The translations under genes were made by a program, and so were the position numbers. Positions 6,443 to 13,757 of a stretch of 48,152 nucleotides of DNA are shown here, piece after piece. Below the pieces are notes generated by a model. The model was not told the origin of the DNA, did not search any database, and was given only the letters and a program-made list of their open reading frames with translations. Origin of the DNA: a virus. Within the stretch, counting starts at the first letter, position 1. Every line of letters begins with the position of its first letter. The stretch covers positions 1 through 48,152 of the IMG/VR virus record IMGVR_UViG_3300007346_000045; one strand, 5' to 3'.

Positions 6443-6845
6443 TTAATAACTCCATTGGGTCAAAGCCTATTGCCTCTGACAGTTTCTGCATTACTGCCTC
6501 AAAGAATGTATTGAACTCTTGCTGGTCCATTTTGTCTAAAGCAATGCTGTCAGGGAAATAATAAACCCCGCCAAATTCGCTTGCTACAACCTGATAGTAT
6601 CCACAGGCTATTTTAAGCTCTCTATGCAAATGCTCTGATGTAGGCCAGCGTCCAGTAGCCTTGACCACTTTCCCCAGAATTGACCAATACATTTTATGAT
6701 GTTCGGGCGACCTGTCTCTTAAAGGCAATAAGGAGAATGCAGTGCCGCCCGAACACTGAGCCAACATTTCCGCATCATATGGAGTAGCTGGCTCAAGAAC
6801 CCCGCTGGACATGCGTACTGTTATGCGGGGTTGTTCTTTCTTCAT
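6432..6845 (-). CDS. DUF1367-like phage recombination-operon protein
   Basis: 137 residues. The pattern LLPLRDRSPEHHKMYWSILGKVV followed by YYFPDSIALDKMDQQEFNTFFEAVM resembles the DUF1367/NinX-like proteins that sit beside SSB and recombination genes in many phages. Biochemical function is not known. The gene is 17 bases downstream of ssb and overlaps the next gene by 11 bases, so it is co-transcribed with the recombination set. The family is recalled from pattern only. Confidence 0.65.
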   Translation of the reverse strand: MKKEQPRITVRMSSGVLEPATPYDAEMLAQCSGGTAFSLLPLRDRSPEHHKMYWSILGKVVKATGRWPTSEHLHRELKIACGYYQVVASEFGGVYYFPDSIALDKMDQQEFNTFFEAVMQKLSEAIGFDPMELLNDR

Positions 6846-6862
6846 ATCAGGACTTTTTCTTT

Positions 6863-7222
6863 TTAAAAAGGTATTGCGTCATCATAATCTGGGTCTGCTT
6901 TCTGTTGAGTTGGTGACATATTGACCTCATGCGATTTAGATCGTTGCCCCAGCGTTAAGCTGGACACTCTACATTGCAAATATTTATTGCCGTTATACTC
7001 TCGCCAACTTAAATCTCCGACAACGGTAAGTTGTTTGCCCTTCTCAATGTATGGAGCAACAGCTTCACCAGCTTTGCCCCAATAATTACAATCAAAGAAA
7101 TAGGTTTCATTTGCTCTTTTGTCATTAACAGCCAGAGAAAATGAGCAAACCACATCACCATTCTGAGTTGTTCTTATCTCTGCATCTCTTACTGCATTTC
7201 CGACCAATGTTATCATTTTCAT
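6863..7222 (-). CDS. ssb: Single-stranded DNA-binding protein
   Basis: A 119-residue SSB with an OB-fold: MITLVGNAVRDAEIRTTQNGD, FSLAVNDK, FFDCNYWGKAGE and LTVVGDLSWREYNGNKYLQ are the usual strands. It ends in the acidic tip DYDDAIPF, the conserved docking tail that recruits recombination and replication partners. The linker between fold and tail is short, so the protein is smaller than E. coli SSB (178 aa). It would cover single strands made in replication and cooperate with the ERF protein just upstream, with which it shares an ATGA overlap. Confidence 0.95.
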   Translation of the reverse strand: MKMITLVGNAVRDAEIRTTQNGDVVCSFSLAVNDKRANETYFFDCNYWGKAGEAVAPYIEKGKQLTVVGDLSWREYNGNKYLQCRVSSLTLGQRSKSHEVNMSPTQQKADPDYDDAIPF

Positions 7223-7827
7223 TTTATAATCTCCGCTTCACGGTTATTGTAAGCAAGCTCTAGTTCGCTTGCTCTGATGCTGTTAAAACCCTTTATATTA
7301 GAAATCAGGTTATGCACCTCAGGGCCAAACTGTATCATTTGATCCGCTGTCGCATCGGTTAAAAAGGTTTCCAGCTTTTCCGCTCTGTTTAACATTTCCT
7401 GTTGCTGTCTTGTAAGGCGCTTTTCTTTGACGTCTTGCTTAACCTGCATTCTCCCCATGCCAACCGCTGTGTTGCCATCATCATCTGCGACTGCAATACC
7501 CGTTAAAGATAGCAAACCATATCTACGTGCATAGGTAATCGCGCCACCTAAAGACTGCATGTCGCCTTTCTTGTATTCTAGGTACACTTTGCTGTGAAAT
7601 CCCTCGCCTGTTTCATGGAGAATTTCCGTTCTTACATAAAAACCATGTTCATCTGCATTACAGCACTGTATAATAGCAAATCCATGTGCATGGAATACTG
7701 GAAAAACAGCGTCTTGAACTGATTGCAAGTCCGCATAGCTGTTTTTCAAAAATGGGTTTGTTGCGTTTTTTAAGGCGACCCCCATTTCACTTTGCGCTTT
7801 TGTAAACGCTTTGATTGCGTCAGTCAT
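7219..7827 (-). CDS. erf: ERF-family single-strand annealing recombinase
   Basis: 202 residues. Signature stretches are NPFLKNSYADLQSVQDAV near the N-terminus and SLGGAITYARRYGLLSLTGI around residues 90-110, the ERF core that forms rings on single-stranded DNA and anneals complementary strands. This allows phage genome circularisation and recombination without RecA. The C-terminal 60 residues are charged and helical. It is flanked by ssb and the Gp157-like gene, the usual operon arrangement. Starts at ATG 7827 (TAATG overlap). Confidence 0.92.
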   Translation of the reverse strand: MTDAIKAFTKAQSEMGVALKNATNPFLKNSYADLQSVQDAVFPVFHAHGFAIIQCCNADEHGFYVRTEILHETGEGFHSKVYLEYKKGDMQSLGGAITYARRYGLLSLTGIAVADDDGNTAVGMGRMQVKQDVKEKRLTRQQQEMLNRAEKLETFLTDATADQMIQFGPEVHNLISNIKGFNSIRASELELAYNNREAEIIK

Positions 7828-8309
7828 TATTTCATCCTTATTGATATAGTTTCGGGTCCAGCGACCAATTCGGCCCCATCAATCTGAACTCCAGCTTTCA
7901 GTTGATTTTTTATTGCTACTTTATCTGGTGTGATAGTCACCTTGCAGAGTTGACTTGGTATCTTCCTTTCGTCGTGTATTAGCAAAGCCTCTGCGCCTTT
8001 GCGTAATGATATGGTTGCGAGTGTATGTGGTATTTTGCTTTGTCCCGTCCAAAGCAGTAGACGCTTTAGTGATAGCTTGAGACTATCGCGGCGTCTCTGA
8101 ATTGTATTCTTGCGATTGCTGTATTTTTCTATAATGGTTTGAACGGCCTCATATTGAGCATCGGTCTCTACGATTTGTTCAATAATGCTCCCTACAGCTT
8201 CCATAACATCTGTTTCCCCATCAAGTGTATCCCAGAATACTTCTAAGTCATCTTTAAACGGAGCAAGTTCCTCAGAAAGCATTGTAATAATTGCGCTGTC
8301 TAGTTTCAT
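7827..8309 (-). CDS. Siphovirus Gp157-like protein
   Basis: 160 residues. The layout matches the Gp157 family: an acidic helical N-terminal half (VMEAVGSIIEQIVETDAQYEAVQTIIEKYSNRK), then an Arg/Lys helix, then a strand-rich end with TISLRKGAEALLIHDERKIPSQ. Family members sit beside ERF or RecT annealases and were first noted in Streptococcus phage resistance; their activity is unknown. Both ends overlap neighbours by single-codon overlaps (ATGA, TAATG). Confidence 0.85.
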   Translation of the reverse strand: MKLDSAIITMLSEELAPFKDDLEVFWDTLDGETDVMEAVGSIIEQIVETDAQYEAVQTIIEKYSNRKNTIQRRRDSLKLSLKRLLLWTGQSKIPHTLATISLRKGAEALLIHDERKIPSQLCKVTITPDKVAIKNQLKAGVQIDGAELVAGPETISIRMK

Positions 8310-8500
8310 GGGGTTTTTCTCCCGTGCGCAATTTCAATGGCCTTGTTAATAATATCAGTCATTCCAACTGGTATTGATCGCTGCAAATACTTGAGGTGAT
8401 CTATTTCACCAGCTTCATATTGATCGTCAACTTGTCGCTGATGATCAATGAAAAGTTTGATTAATTCATCCTTCAAGTCAGCTGTGCTGGGTCTTTTCAC
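8306..8500 (-). CDS. First gene of the recombination operon, hypothetical (64 aa)
   Basis: A 64-residue helical, charged protein with no recognised domain. It starts at GTG 8500, after AAGGAGAATGAC at ideal spacing, and the promoter-leader module lies just upstream. Divergent from the regulator gene at 8581. Function unknown. Confidence 0.75.
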   Translation of the reverse strand: MKRPSTADLKDELIKLFIDHQRQVDDQYEAGEIDHLKYLQRSIPVGMTDIINKAIEIAHGRKTP

Positions 8501-8522
8501 GTCATTCTCCTTAAATTGCCTG

Positions 8523-8557
8523 TTTACTTATCTATCGAAAATGATAAATAATGTAAA
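8523..8557. promoter_or_regulatory. Divergent promoters and candidate operator
   Basis: Leftward: TTTACA (8557-8552), 17 bases, TAGATA (8534-8529). Rightward: TTTACT (8523-8528), 16 bases, TAAATA (8545-8550). Between and over the two lies an inverted repeat TTATC (8528-8532) / GATAA (8543-8547), spaced 10 bases, a fitting operator for the 63-residue repressor-like protein encoded to the right. Confidence 0.6.
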
Positions 8558-8580
8558 GAAAAAAATAGAAGGATTAACAA

Positions 8581-8771
8581 TGGAAGAAAAAACTAGCGGT
8601 TACATATCTGTTGAAGAGGCACGAGAGCGCCTCAAAGATAGGCGACTTAAATATGTAGCGGAAAGCATAGGCGTTACATACATGAGCCTCAGTAGATTGA
8701 TGAGAGGCGAAGGTAATCCCTCATTTAAGCTGTTGAGCGGCTTGACGGATTATTTTAATGAGAGGCCATAA
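8581..8771 (+). CDS. Cro/CI-type helix-turn-helix transcription regulator
   Basis: 63 residues from ATG 8581, following AGAAGGATTAACA. The HTH is visible as LKYVAESIGVTYMSLSRLMRG, followed by NPSFKLLSGLTDYF, which is the lambda-repressor-like (HTH_3) pattern of Cro-size regulators. It faces the recombination operon across an inverted repeat and should repress it or itself. No integrase or CI-sized partner is seen, so a regulator of early-to-late timing is as likely as a lysogeny switch. Confidence 0.8.
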
Positions 8772-8795
8772 AAAAAGACCCCCGCTCGGAGGGTC
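8770..8795 (-). terminator. Hairpin with a minus-strand U-tract
   Basis: A strong stem GACCC/GGGTC with inner CCG/CGG (8777-8795) stands right after the regulator stop. The A7 run is on its left, so the U-tract exists only on the minus strand. It could stop leftward antisense transcription, or act as a weak terminator for the regulator gene in the plus direction. Confidence 0.5.
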
Positions 8796-8846
8796 CAGAT
8801 ATGAGGCAGTTCGAACAGTAGTAAAACTTAAAGAGGATTAAGTTTC

Positions 8847-9536
8847 ATGTCCCATTATATGACCGCTCTTGCCATGAAGCAAGTAGGATTAAAGCCAGCA
8901 ACGAAAATAGTTCTTTATTGGCTTTCTGATCATCATAACAGCGAAACAGGAGAATGTTTCCCTAGCCATAAAAGATTAGCGGAGCTTTGCGAGATGACAG
9001 ACCGCAGCGTTCGCAATCACCTTGAGGAGTTGCAAAATTTGGGCCTCATAAAGATCGTAGAGAGAAAGCGCGATAATGGCTCACAGACTAGCAATAGCTA
9101 CCTACTGCAACTTATGGATACTTATGGCGACAACCACCCTAGGAAAAATATTCCTACCCCCTTGGAAAATATTTCCGACCAGCCAAGGAAAAATATTCCT
9201 ACCCTTAACCTTGGAAATAATAATCATGTAATTGAACCTAATAGGGCAAAATCAAAAAGAGCTACTTCTTTGCCAGATCAATGGGTTCCAAACCAAAAGA
9301 ATATTGCAGATGCAATATCAAGAGATTTTACAGAAGAGGAAATAACACATGAAGCGGAACAGTTCAGAAATTATCACCTTTCCAAAGGATCAACTTTCAA
9401 ATCATGGGATGCAGCATGGCGCACATGGCTTGGCAACGCTAGAAAGTTTTCCAAAGCATATAACGCCAGAACAGGCGGCAATGCTCAAACAATGCTGTCA
9501 GCATTTGGTAAACTCGCAAATAGATTGCAAGGATGA
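8847..9536 (+). CDS. Replication initiator, lambda O-like winged-helix protein
   Basis: 229 residues. The N-terminal ~90 are a winged-helix of the kind in phage replication O proteins and HTH_36 families (KIVLYWLSDHHNSETGECFPSHKRLAELC, then DRSVRNHLEELQNLGLI). The central part holds two near-identical peptide repeats (PRKNIPTP/ PRKNIPTL) that are encoded by palindromic DNA iterons. The C-terminal part resembles the DUF/phage O C-terminus (WDAAWRTWLGNA). It should bind the iterons and load host replication proteins with the next gene. ATG 8847 has AGAGGA upstream. Replication-origin-in-gene organisation strongly supports the call. Confidence 0.8.
   Translation: MSHYMTALAMKQVGLKPATKIVLYWLSDHHNSETGECFPSHKRLAELCEMTDRSVRNHLEELQNLGLIKIVERKRDNGSQTSNSYLLQLMDTYGDNHPRKNIPTPLENISDQPRKNIPTLNLGNNNHVIEPNRAKSKRATSLPDQWVPNQKNIADAISRDFTEEEITHEAEQFRNYHLSKGSTFKSWDAAWRTWLGNARKFSKAYNARTGGNAQTMLSAFGKLANRLQG
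9138..9225 (+). other. Candidate origin of replication: palindromic iterons inside the initiator gene
   Basis: Three copies of the dyad GGAAAAATATTCC or close variant lie at 9142-9154, 9164-9176 and 9187-9199, with a half-match GGAAATAATAA at 9213. Spacings are 22, 23 and 26 bases, about two helical turns, and an AT-rich stretch follows. This is the plan of lambda ori, where O protein binds iterons inside its own gene. Confidence 0.7.
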
Positions 9537-9858
9537 TTTACCATTCTTTGAAATGGCTTTAGGGAAATTAACAGAGCCAGTAACTTCCAAATGGCTGTTT
9601 GGGCGTGTCGCAACGCTGCAAGCCCATTACTATACGCAAGCGATGCCAGAAGAATTACTAGAGGCTTTAGGCATGGACTGGTATGAAGAGCTAAAAGACT
9701 TCCCTGCATGGGCTATCAGCAATGCTTGCAGATGGTGGATGAGCGCAGACAATGAAAAGCGAAGATACAAGCCAGTTTGCGGCGATATATCAGCAAGAGC
9801 AAAAACCGAATTGGGTATCGCCAGCATTATTAAATTACGCCTAAAACAACACGCTTGA
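9481..9858 (+). CDS. Probable helicase loader (P-like) replication protein
   Basis: Most likely 125 residues from ATG 9481, overlapping the initiator gene by 56 bases; the frame is open further upstream to 9349 but lacks a better start. The helical protein has FPAWAISNACRWWMSADNEKRR and KPVCGDISARAKTE, patterns seen in small replication proteins that follow O-like genes in phages of Rhodobacterales. Position downstream of an O-like initiator suggests a helicase-loading role like lambda P; this is inferred from context. Confidence 0.6.
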   Translation: MLKQCCQHLVNSQIDCKDDLPFFEMALGKLTEPVTSKWLFGRVATLQAHYYTQAMPEELLEALGMDWYEELKDFPAWAISNACRWWMSADNEKRRYKPVCGDISARAKTELGIASIIKLRLKQHA

Positions 9859-9907
9859 TAATATATCTAACATGATTTAGGAATAAATAAACATACGGAG
9901 GTAAAAA

Positions 9908-10483
9908 ATGAGCCAGTGGGCGGCAAAAGAGATCGAACAGATTGCAGTTGAAGATTTAATTCCATACGACAGAAACCCTAAAATTCATCCAGATACTCAA
10001 GTCAAACAGCTTGCAAATAGTATCCGTGAATGGGGTTGGACTATGCCTATTCTAGTAGATGAAAACACACAGGTAATTGCGGGGCATGGGCGTCTATTCG
10101 CAGCCAAAGAGTTAGACATGAAAGAGGTTCCTTGTATTAGAGCTACTGGATGGACGGAACAGCAAAAGAAAGCCTATGTTATTGCAGATAATAAACTTGC
10201 AGAAAATGGCGAGTGGGACACTAATGAGTATTTTTCTCAGCTAAAGGAAATGAGTAATGACGGCTTTGATCTGGGACTTATGGGTGTTGATATTGATATG
10301 TCAGCTTTTAACTATAACCCAGTATATGAGCCAACATTTGATGCGTCAGAGATTGACGAAAGCAAGATGGTAAAGGCAGACCAATATATGCAGCGCGACC
10401 AAGAGAACAGATTGATGGGTCGGGAGGGGACAGAAGTAATCTGCCCTCATTGCATGGAAACATTCGTATTTACGGGTAGATAA
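9908..10483 (+). CDS. ParB/Srx-domain protein with C-terminal zinc knuckle
   Basis: 191 residues. Residues 10-110 form a ParB N-terminal (ParB/sulfiredoxin) domain: LIPYDRNPKIHPD, then IREWGWTMPILVDENTQVIAGHGRLFAAK with the GHGR signature at 59-62. The C-terminus carries CPHC followed by ETFVFTGR, half of a zinc ribbon. Free-standing ParB domains in phages often precede DNA methyltransferases and modification genes. It opens the coupled cassette 9908-13713 and has a very strong Shine-Dalgarno (CGGAGGTAAAAA). NTP use versus DNA nuclease activity cannot be told from sequence. Confidence 0.85.
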   Translation: MSQWAAKEIEQIAVEDLIPYDRNPKIHPDTQVKQLANSIREWGWTMPILVDENTQVIAGHGRLFAAKELDMKEVPCIRATGWTEQQKKAYVIADNKLAENGEWDTNEYFSQLKEMSNDGFDLGLMGVDIDMSAFNYNPVYEPTFDASEIDESKMVKADQYMQRDQENRLMGREGTEVICPHCMETFVFTGR

Positions 10484-10779
10484 TGTCCATAGAAAGATTG
10501 TCAGAGAACTTGAGGAACGCGACCTATAAGTTCGCAAAGACAATGCCCTACATGCCGCATTTCTACACTGTTGGAAAAACGTGGGATGACTACAAAGAAT
10601 TTCTTTGGACATGTCATGCAATACAGGAACATGGGATTAAGCAGCAGTTTTTCAAAGACCCTAGAAAATACTTTTATTTAGATGGTTGGCGATATTGGAT
10701 TATGGACAAAGACCCCAATGACGCGGCAATCATAAACCGAGAGCGTGAAACAATTAGGATGCCAAAATGGTCAGAATAA
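10483..10779 (+). CDS. Conserved phage protein (YTVGKTWDD / WRYWIMD family), unknown function
   Basis: 98 residues starting in a TAATG overlap with the ParB-like gene. The order PHFYTVGKTWDDYKEFLW, HGIKQQFF, YFYLDGWRYWIMDKDP and INRERE recalls a widely distributed phage family usually next to DNA modification or glycosyltransferase genes. Aromatic residues are dense. No enzymatic motif is obvious. Its fixed place between ParB-like and glycosyltransferase genes suggests it serves the same pathway. Confidence 0.7.
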   Translation: MSIERLSENLRNATYKFAKTMPYMPHFYTVGKTWDDYKEFLWTCHAIQEHGIKQQFFKDPRKYFYLDGWRYWIMDKDPNDAAIINRERETIRMPKWSE

Positions 10780-11336
10780 TTGTAAAAGCTATGCCATCCA
10801 GACAGCCGTATATTGATTATTTACGGAAATATTTGCCGCAAGCCGAATTTTGCATGGACCAAGGTAAAGGCGCATTTGATACTTTTTTGCGTGCTTTGAA
10901 AATGGCTGGTACAGAGCCATGCATACATATGGAAGAAGATGTCATTTTGACCGATGGGTTTTACAACAAGATACATGAGATCATAGCAAAAAAGCCCAAT
11001 AACTTTATACAGTTTTTTTCGATGCGGCAGAAGGACCTTACAGAAGGTTCGCGTTGGGATAATAATTTTCTAATGAACCAATGTTGGTATGCACCAATGT
11101 TCTATTCGGAAAAGATGCTTAAGTATGCGATGGGATGGTACTTGAAAAATGGAAAAATACACCCAACAGGAACAGATACTATGGTGTGTGATTGGTTAAA
11201 GTCTCGCAAGGAAAAGTATTGGATACACTGCCCAAGTCTTGTTGATCATCGAATTGGCAAGTCAGCTATAGACCCGCGCCGTTCTTCTAAGCGTCAATCA
11301 CTAACATTTAGGAATGGTATATATGACGATTTATAA
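10767..11336 (+). CDS. Phage glycosyltransferase-like protein
   Basis: 189 residues. A nucleotide-sugar site is suggested by CIHMEEDVILTDGF (an EED version of the D-x-D metal-binding motif) around residue 55. The ending CPSLVDHRIGKSAIDPRRSSKRQSLTF is a hallmark I know from phage-encoded glycosyltransferases of the GT25-like type. It could glycosylate DNA bases made by neighbouring enzymes or a virion or host surface target. The cassette context favours DNA. It overlaps both neighbours by 13 and 14 bases. Confidence 0.7.
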   Translation: MVRIIVKAMPSRQPYIDYLRKYLPQAEFCMDQGKGAFDTFLRALKMAGTEPCIHMEEDVILTDGFYNKIHEIIAKKPNNFIQFFSMRQKDLTEGSRWDNNFLMNQCWYAPMFYSEKMLKYAMGWYLKNGKIHPTGTDTMVCDWLKSRKEKYWIHCPSLVDHRIGKSAIDPRRSSKRQSLTFRNGIYDDL

Positions 11337-11919
11337 CTCAGCATTAAAAAACGGCACAAAGCAATTCGAGGGATACCCGCCCACACAAAGGTTTGAACAT
11401 GAGGGCTGCATCGGTATGCGGCGTAACATAATAACCGAGGGGTATTTTGCAGAGTTAGAAACCTGTGATATTATTTATTGCGAGCCACCATTCCCTGCGG
11501 GAGTAAAGGTGTTTGATGAGCGAGCTAAAGAAAAGACATCATCTTATAACGATTTTGCCCACCAGTTTGCAGTGCTTTGGGAAAGACTTTCACACAAACC
11601 AAGATTGGCTATTACTAACAAGCGGTTAGAAAAAGCACTTCCAAAACCAGATGTGCAAGTAAAAGTCAGGCTGAATACCAATTGGGAAACACTTAGCTGT
11701 TGGGGCATAACACCACCTAGCGGAATGAGTAATCTAGGGGTGTGTGAATATCTGGGTAAGACATTCAATAGAATGGGGGATATTACATGCGGCTATGGTG
11801 TTCCTGTCTTGCACTTTAAGAAAGTAAAATCTGGCAATACATTTGTAGCATCAGATTATGACGCTCACTGCATTACAGTTTTAAGGATGTTGATGAATGA
11901 AAATACACCTCAAAGATAA
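11323..11919 (+). CDS. DNA methyltransferase-like protein (beta-class order, degenerate motifs)
   Basis: 198 residues from ATG 11323, which has AGGAA nine bases upstream; an in-frame ATG at 11314 sits on that Shine-Dalgarno. The catalytic motif appears as CDIIYCEPPFPAG (EPPF in place of DPPY), and a SAM-site-like GDITCGYGVPVLHF followed by VASDYDAHCITVL (motif I and II style) comes afterwards, the permuted order of beta-class amino-methyltransferases. EPPF rather than D/N-PP-Y/F is unusual and may mean another base chemistry. It is linked by overlap to both glycosyltransferase and IbrA-like genes. Confidence 0.6.
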   Translation: MTIYNSALKNGTKQFEGYPPTQRFEHEGCIGMRRNIITEGYFAELETCDIIYCEPPFPAGVKVFDERAKEKTSSYNDFAHQFAVLWERLSHKPRLAITNKRLEKALPKPDVQVKVRLNTNWETLSCWGITPPSGMSNLGVCEYLGKTFNRMGDITCGYGVPVLHFKKVKSGNTFVASDYDAHCITVLRMLMNENTPQR

Positions 11920-13054
11920 TGTTTGCGATGCAGCATTAGAGCGTATTCGTTACATCTTTGACGAGTTTGAGAACGTAATAGTATCGTTTTCAGGCGGCAA
12001 GGATAGCACAGTAACCCTTGAGATGGCGTTAATCGTTGCGCGTGAAAGAAATCGCTTGCCGCTTAAAGTATTATTTTTAGATCAGGAAGCCGAATGGCAG
12101 TGCGTAATTGACTATGTGCAAGAAGTCATGGAGCGGGATGAGATTGAACCGATGTGGTTTCAAATGCCCATCCGTTTGACCAATAGTACATCGAATGAGC
12201 AACACTATCTGCATTGTTGGGAGGACGGTAGCGAATGGATGCGCGAAAAAGTCCCTTACGCTATTACAGAAAACGATTATGGCACAGATCGGTTCCACGA
12301 ACTTTTCCCCGCAATATACAAAAAGCACTGGGATGGGCAAAGGCTTGCTGTTTTGGCAGGGATCAGGGCAGAAGAAAGCCCCGCTCGACTAGCGGGACTA
12401 ACAACGGCGGCGACTTATAAGTGGGTTACATGGGGTAAACATCCAAACAAAAGCCGAGAGCATTACAATTTCTACCCCCTGTATGATTGGTCATATACTG
12501 ATATTTGGAAATCCATCCATGACAATAATTGGTCATATTCCAAAGCGTATGATTACTTTTATCAATATGGAGTAAGCCCAACCAAGATGCGCGTGTCAAA
12601 TCTTCACCATGAAACAGCAGTTCATCAGTTGTTTTATTTACAGGAGATTGAGCGAGACACATGGAACAAGCTGACAAAGCGTCTAGGCGGTATTAATCAG
12701 GCACGGCATATGACGAAAGAGGATATGTTCCAAGCCAAGAAACTTCCATATATGTTCAAGGATTGGAAAGAATACAGAGATCATCTGTTGATAAATCTTG
12801 TTACTGATCATGATTACCAAGAGGCCATGCGTAAGAAGTTCGCGCAGATGGACAATGTTTATGCTGCAATGAAAGATATATCCAAGCTGCATAAGGTGCA
12901 TGTTGCTACAGTCTTAGCACAGGATATTGATTTCACTAAATGCAGTAATTTCGAGCAAGGGCCGTATGCTATAACTTATCGTCGTTGGAAGCGCGGCGAC
13001 ACGAAGTTTGTGCAGCGGTCAGAACATAGGGACTGGATACCAGTAAAGACATGA
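11897..13054 (+). CDS. IbrA-like PAPS-reductase-family protein (DUF3440)
   Basis: 385 residues. The PP-loop of PAPS reductases/ATP pyrophosphatases, SGGKDST, is at 32-38. AVLAGIRAEESPAR follows, then FYPLYDWSYTDIW and the long DUF3440 C-terminal part (VSPTKMRVSNLHHE, QEIERDTWNKLTKRLGGINQARH). This is the IbrA layout. E. coli IbrA works with IbrB, a ParB-like protein, and the next gene is just that. The enzyme should activate a substrate with ATP, for instance in sulfur transfer or base modification; the substrate is unknown. It overlaps the methyltransferase-like gene by 23 bases. Confidence 0.88.
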   Translation: MKIHLKDNVCDAALERIRYIFDEFENVIVSFSGGKDSTVTLEMALIVARERNRLPLKVLFLDQEAEWQCVIDYVQEVMERDEIEPMWFQMPIRLTNSTSNEQHYLHCWEDGSEWMREKVPYAITENDYGTDRFHELFPAIYKKHWDGQRLAVLAGIRAEESPARLAGLTTAATYKWVTWGKHPNKSREHYNFYPLYDWSYTDIWKSIHDNNWSYSKAYDYFYQYGVSPTKMRVSNLHHETAVHQLFYLQEIERDTWNKLTKRLGGINQARHMTKEDMFQAKKLPYMFKDWKEYRDHLLINLVTDHDYQEAMRKKFAQMDNVYAAMKDISKLHKVHVATVLAQDIDFTKCSNFEQGPYAITYRRWKRGDTKFVQRSEHRDWIPVKT

Positions 13055-13713
13055 AGATCATTAGTCAACTAGAGCAAGCCTTACATGGGCTAAGTGAGAA
13101 CGACAAAATAGAAATGATCGAAAAGATCAAAGATCACTTGCATAAGGAAAGCCCAATCCAACAGCCCGTTGATCGGGTCTATTGGGTTGATGTTGATAAA
13201 GTAGAGGCTAACGATTACAACCCCAACAGTGTAGCGGGTAAAGAAATGCGTTTGCTTTACACCTCAATCAAGCATGACGGATACACGCAGCCCGTAGTAA
13301 CCATCTATGACGAAGAAAAAGGCAAGTATGTCATCGTAGATGGGTTTCACCGCTATTTTATCTGTAAGAGCAATCAGGACATCAGAGATCGTAACAAGGG
13401 CAGACTGCCCATCGTTGTCATTGAGAAAGACATCAATGATCGTATGGCCTCAACAGTCCGTCACAATCGGGCCAGAGGCGCACACTCAGTCGATGGCATG
13501 GCGAACATGGTATTCTCTATGTTAGAGGAAGGTTGGGGCGATGCGGAAATCTGTAACCAGTTGGGTATGGAGCCAGAAGAATTATTGCGGCTAAAGCATA
13601 TTACTGGCTTCTCAAAGCTATTTGTAGATGCCGAATACAAAAAGGCATGGGTAACTAAACAGCAAATCTTGATTAAAAAGAAGTGGCAAGATGAGCATGG
13701 GGTTGACCAATAG
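13051..13713 (+). CDS. IbrB-like ParB-domain protein
   Basis: 220 residues. The ParB/Srx core is at about 44-125: VDVDKVEANDYNPNSV, IKHDGYTQPVV, YVIVDGFHRYFI (DGFHR at 97-101), then VRHNRARGAHSVDGMANMVFSMLEEGW, a trait of IbrB and related ParB proteins. An HTH-like helix pair (DAEICNQLGMEPEELLRL) follows. It starts within the IbrA-like stop (ATGA), the usual IbrA-IbrB order. The pair is thought to act together; target in phages is not established. Confidence 0.88.
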   Translation: MKIISQLEQALHGLSENDKIEMIEKIKDHLHKESPIQQPVDRVYWVDVDKVEANDYNPNSVAGKEMRLLYTSIKHDGYTQPVVTIYDEEKGKYVIVDGFHRYFICKSNQDIRDRNKGRLPIVVIEKDINDRMASTVRHNRARGAHSVDGMANMVFSMLEEGWGDAEICNQLGMEPEELLRLKHITGFSKLFVDAEYKKAWVTKQQILIKKKWQDEHGVDQ

Positions 13714-13757
13714 CTTACCGCTGGTAAAAAGTGAAAATAAGTGATAATGTTGGTGAC

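Noticed and set aside
11314-11322. ATG at 11314 as start of the methyltransferase-like gene
   Set aside because: It lies on the Shine-Dalgarno AGGAA; ATG 11323 has correct spacing.
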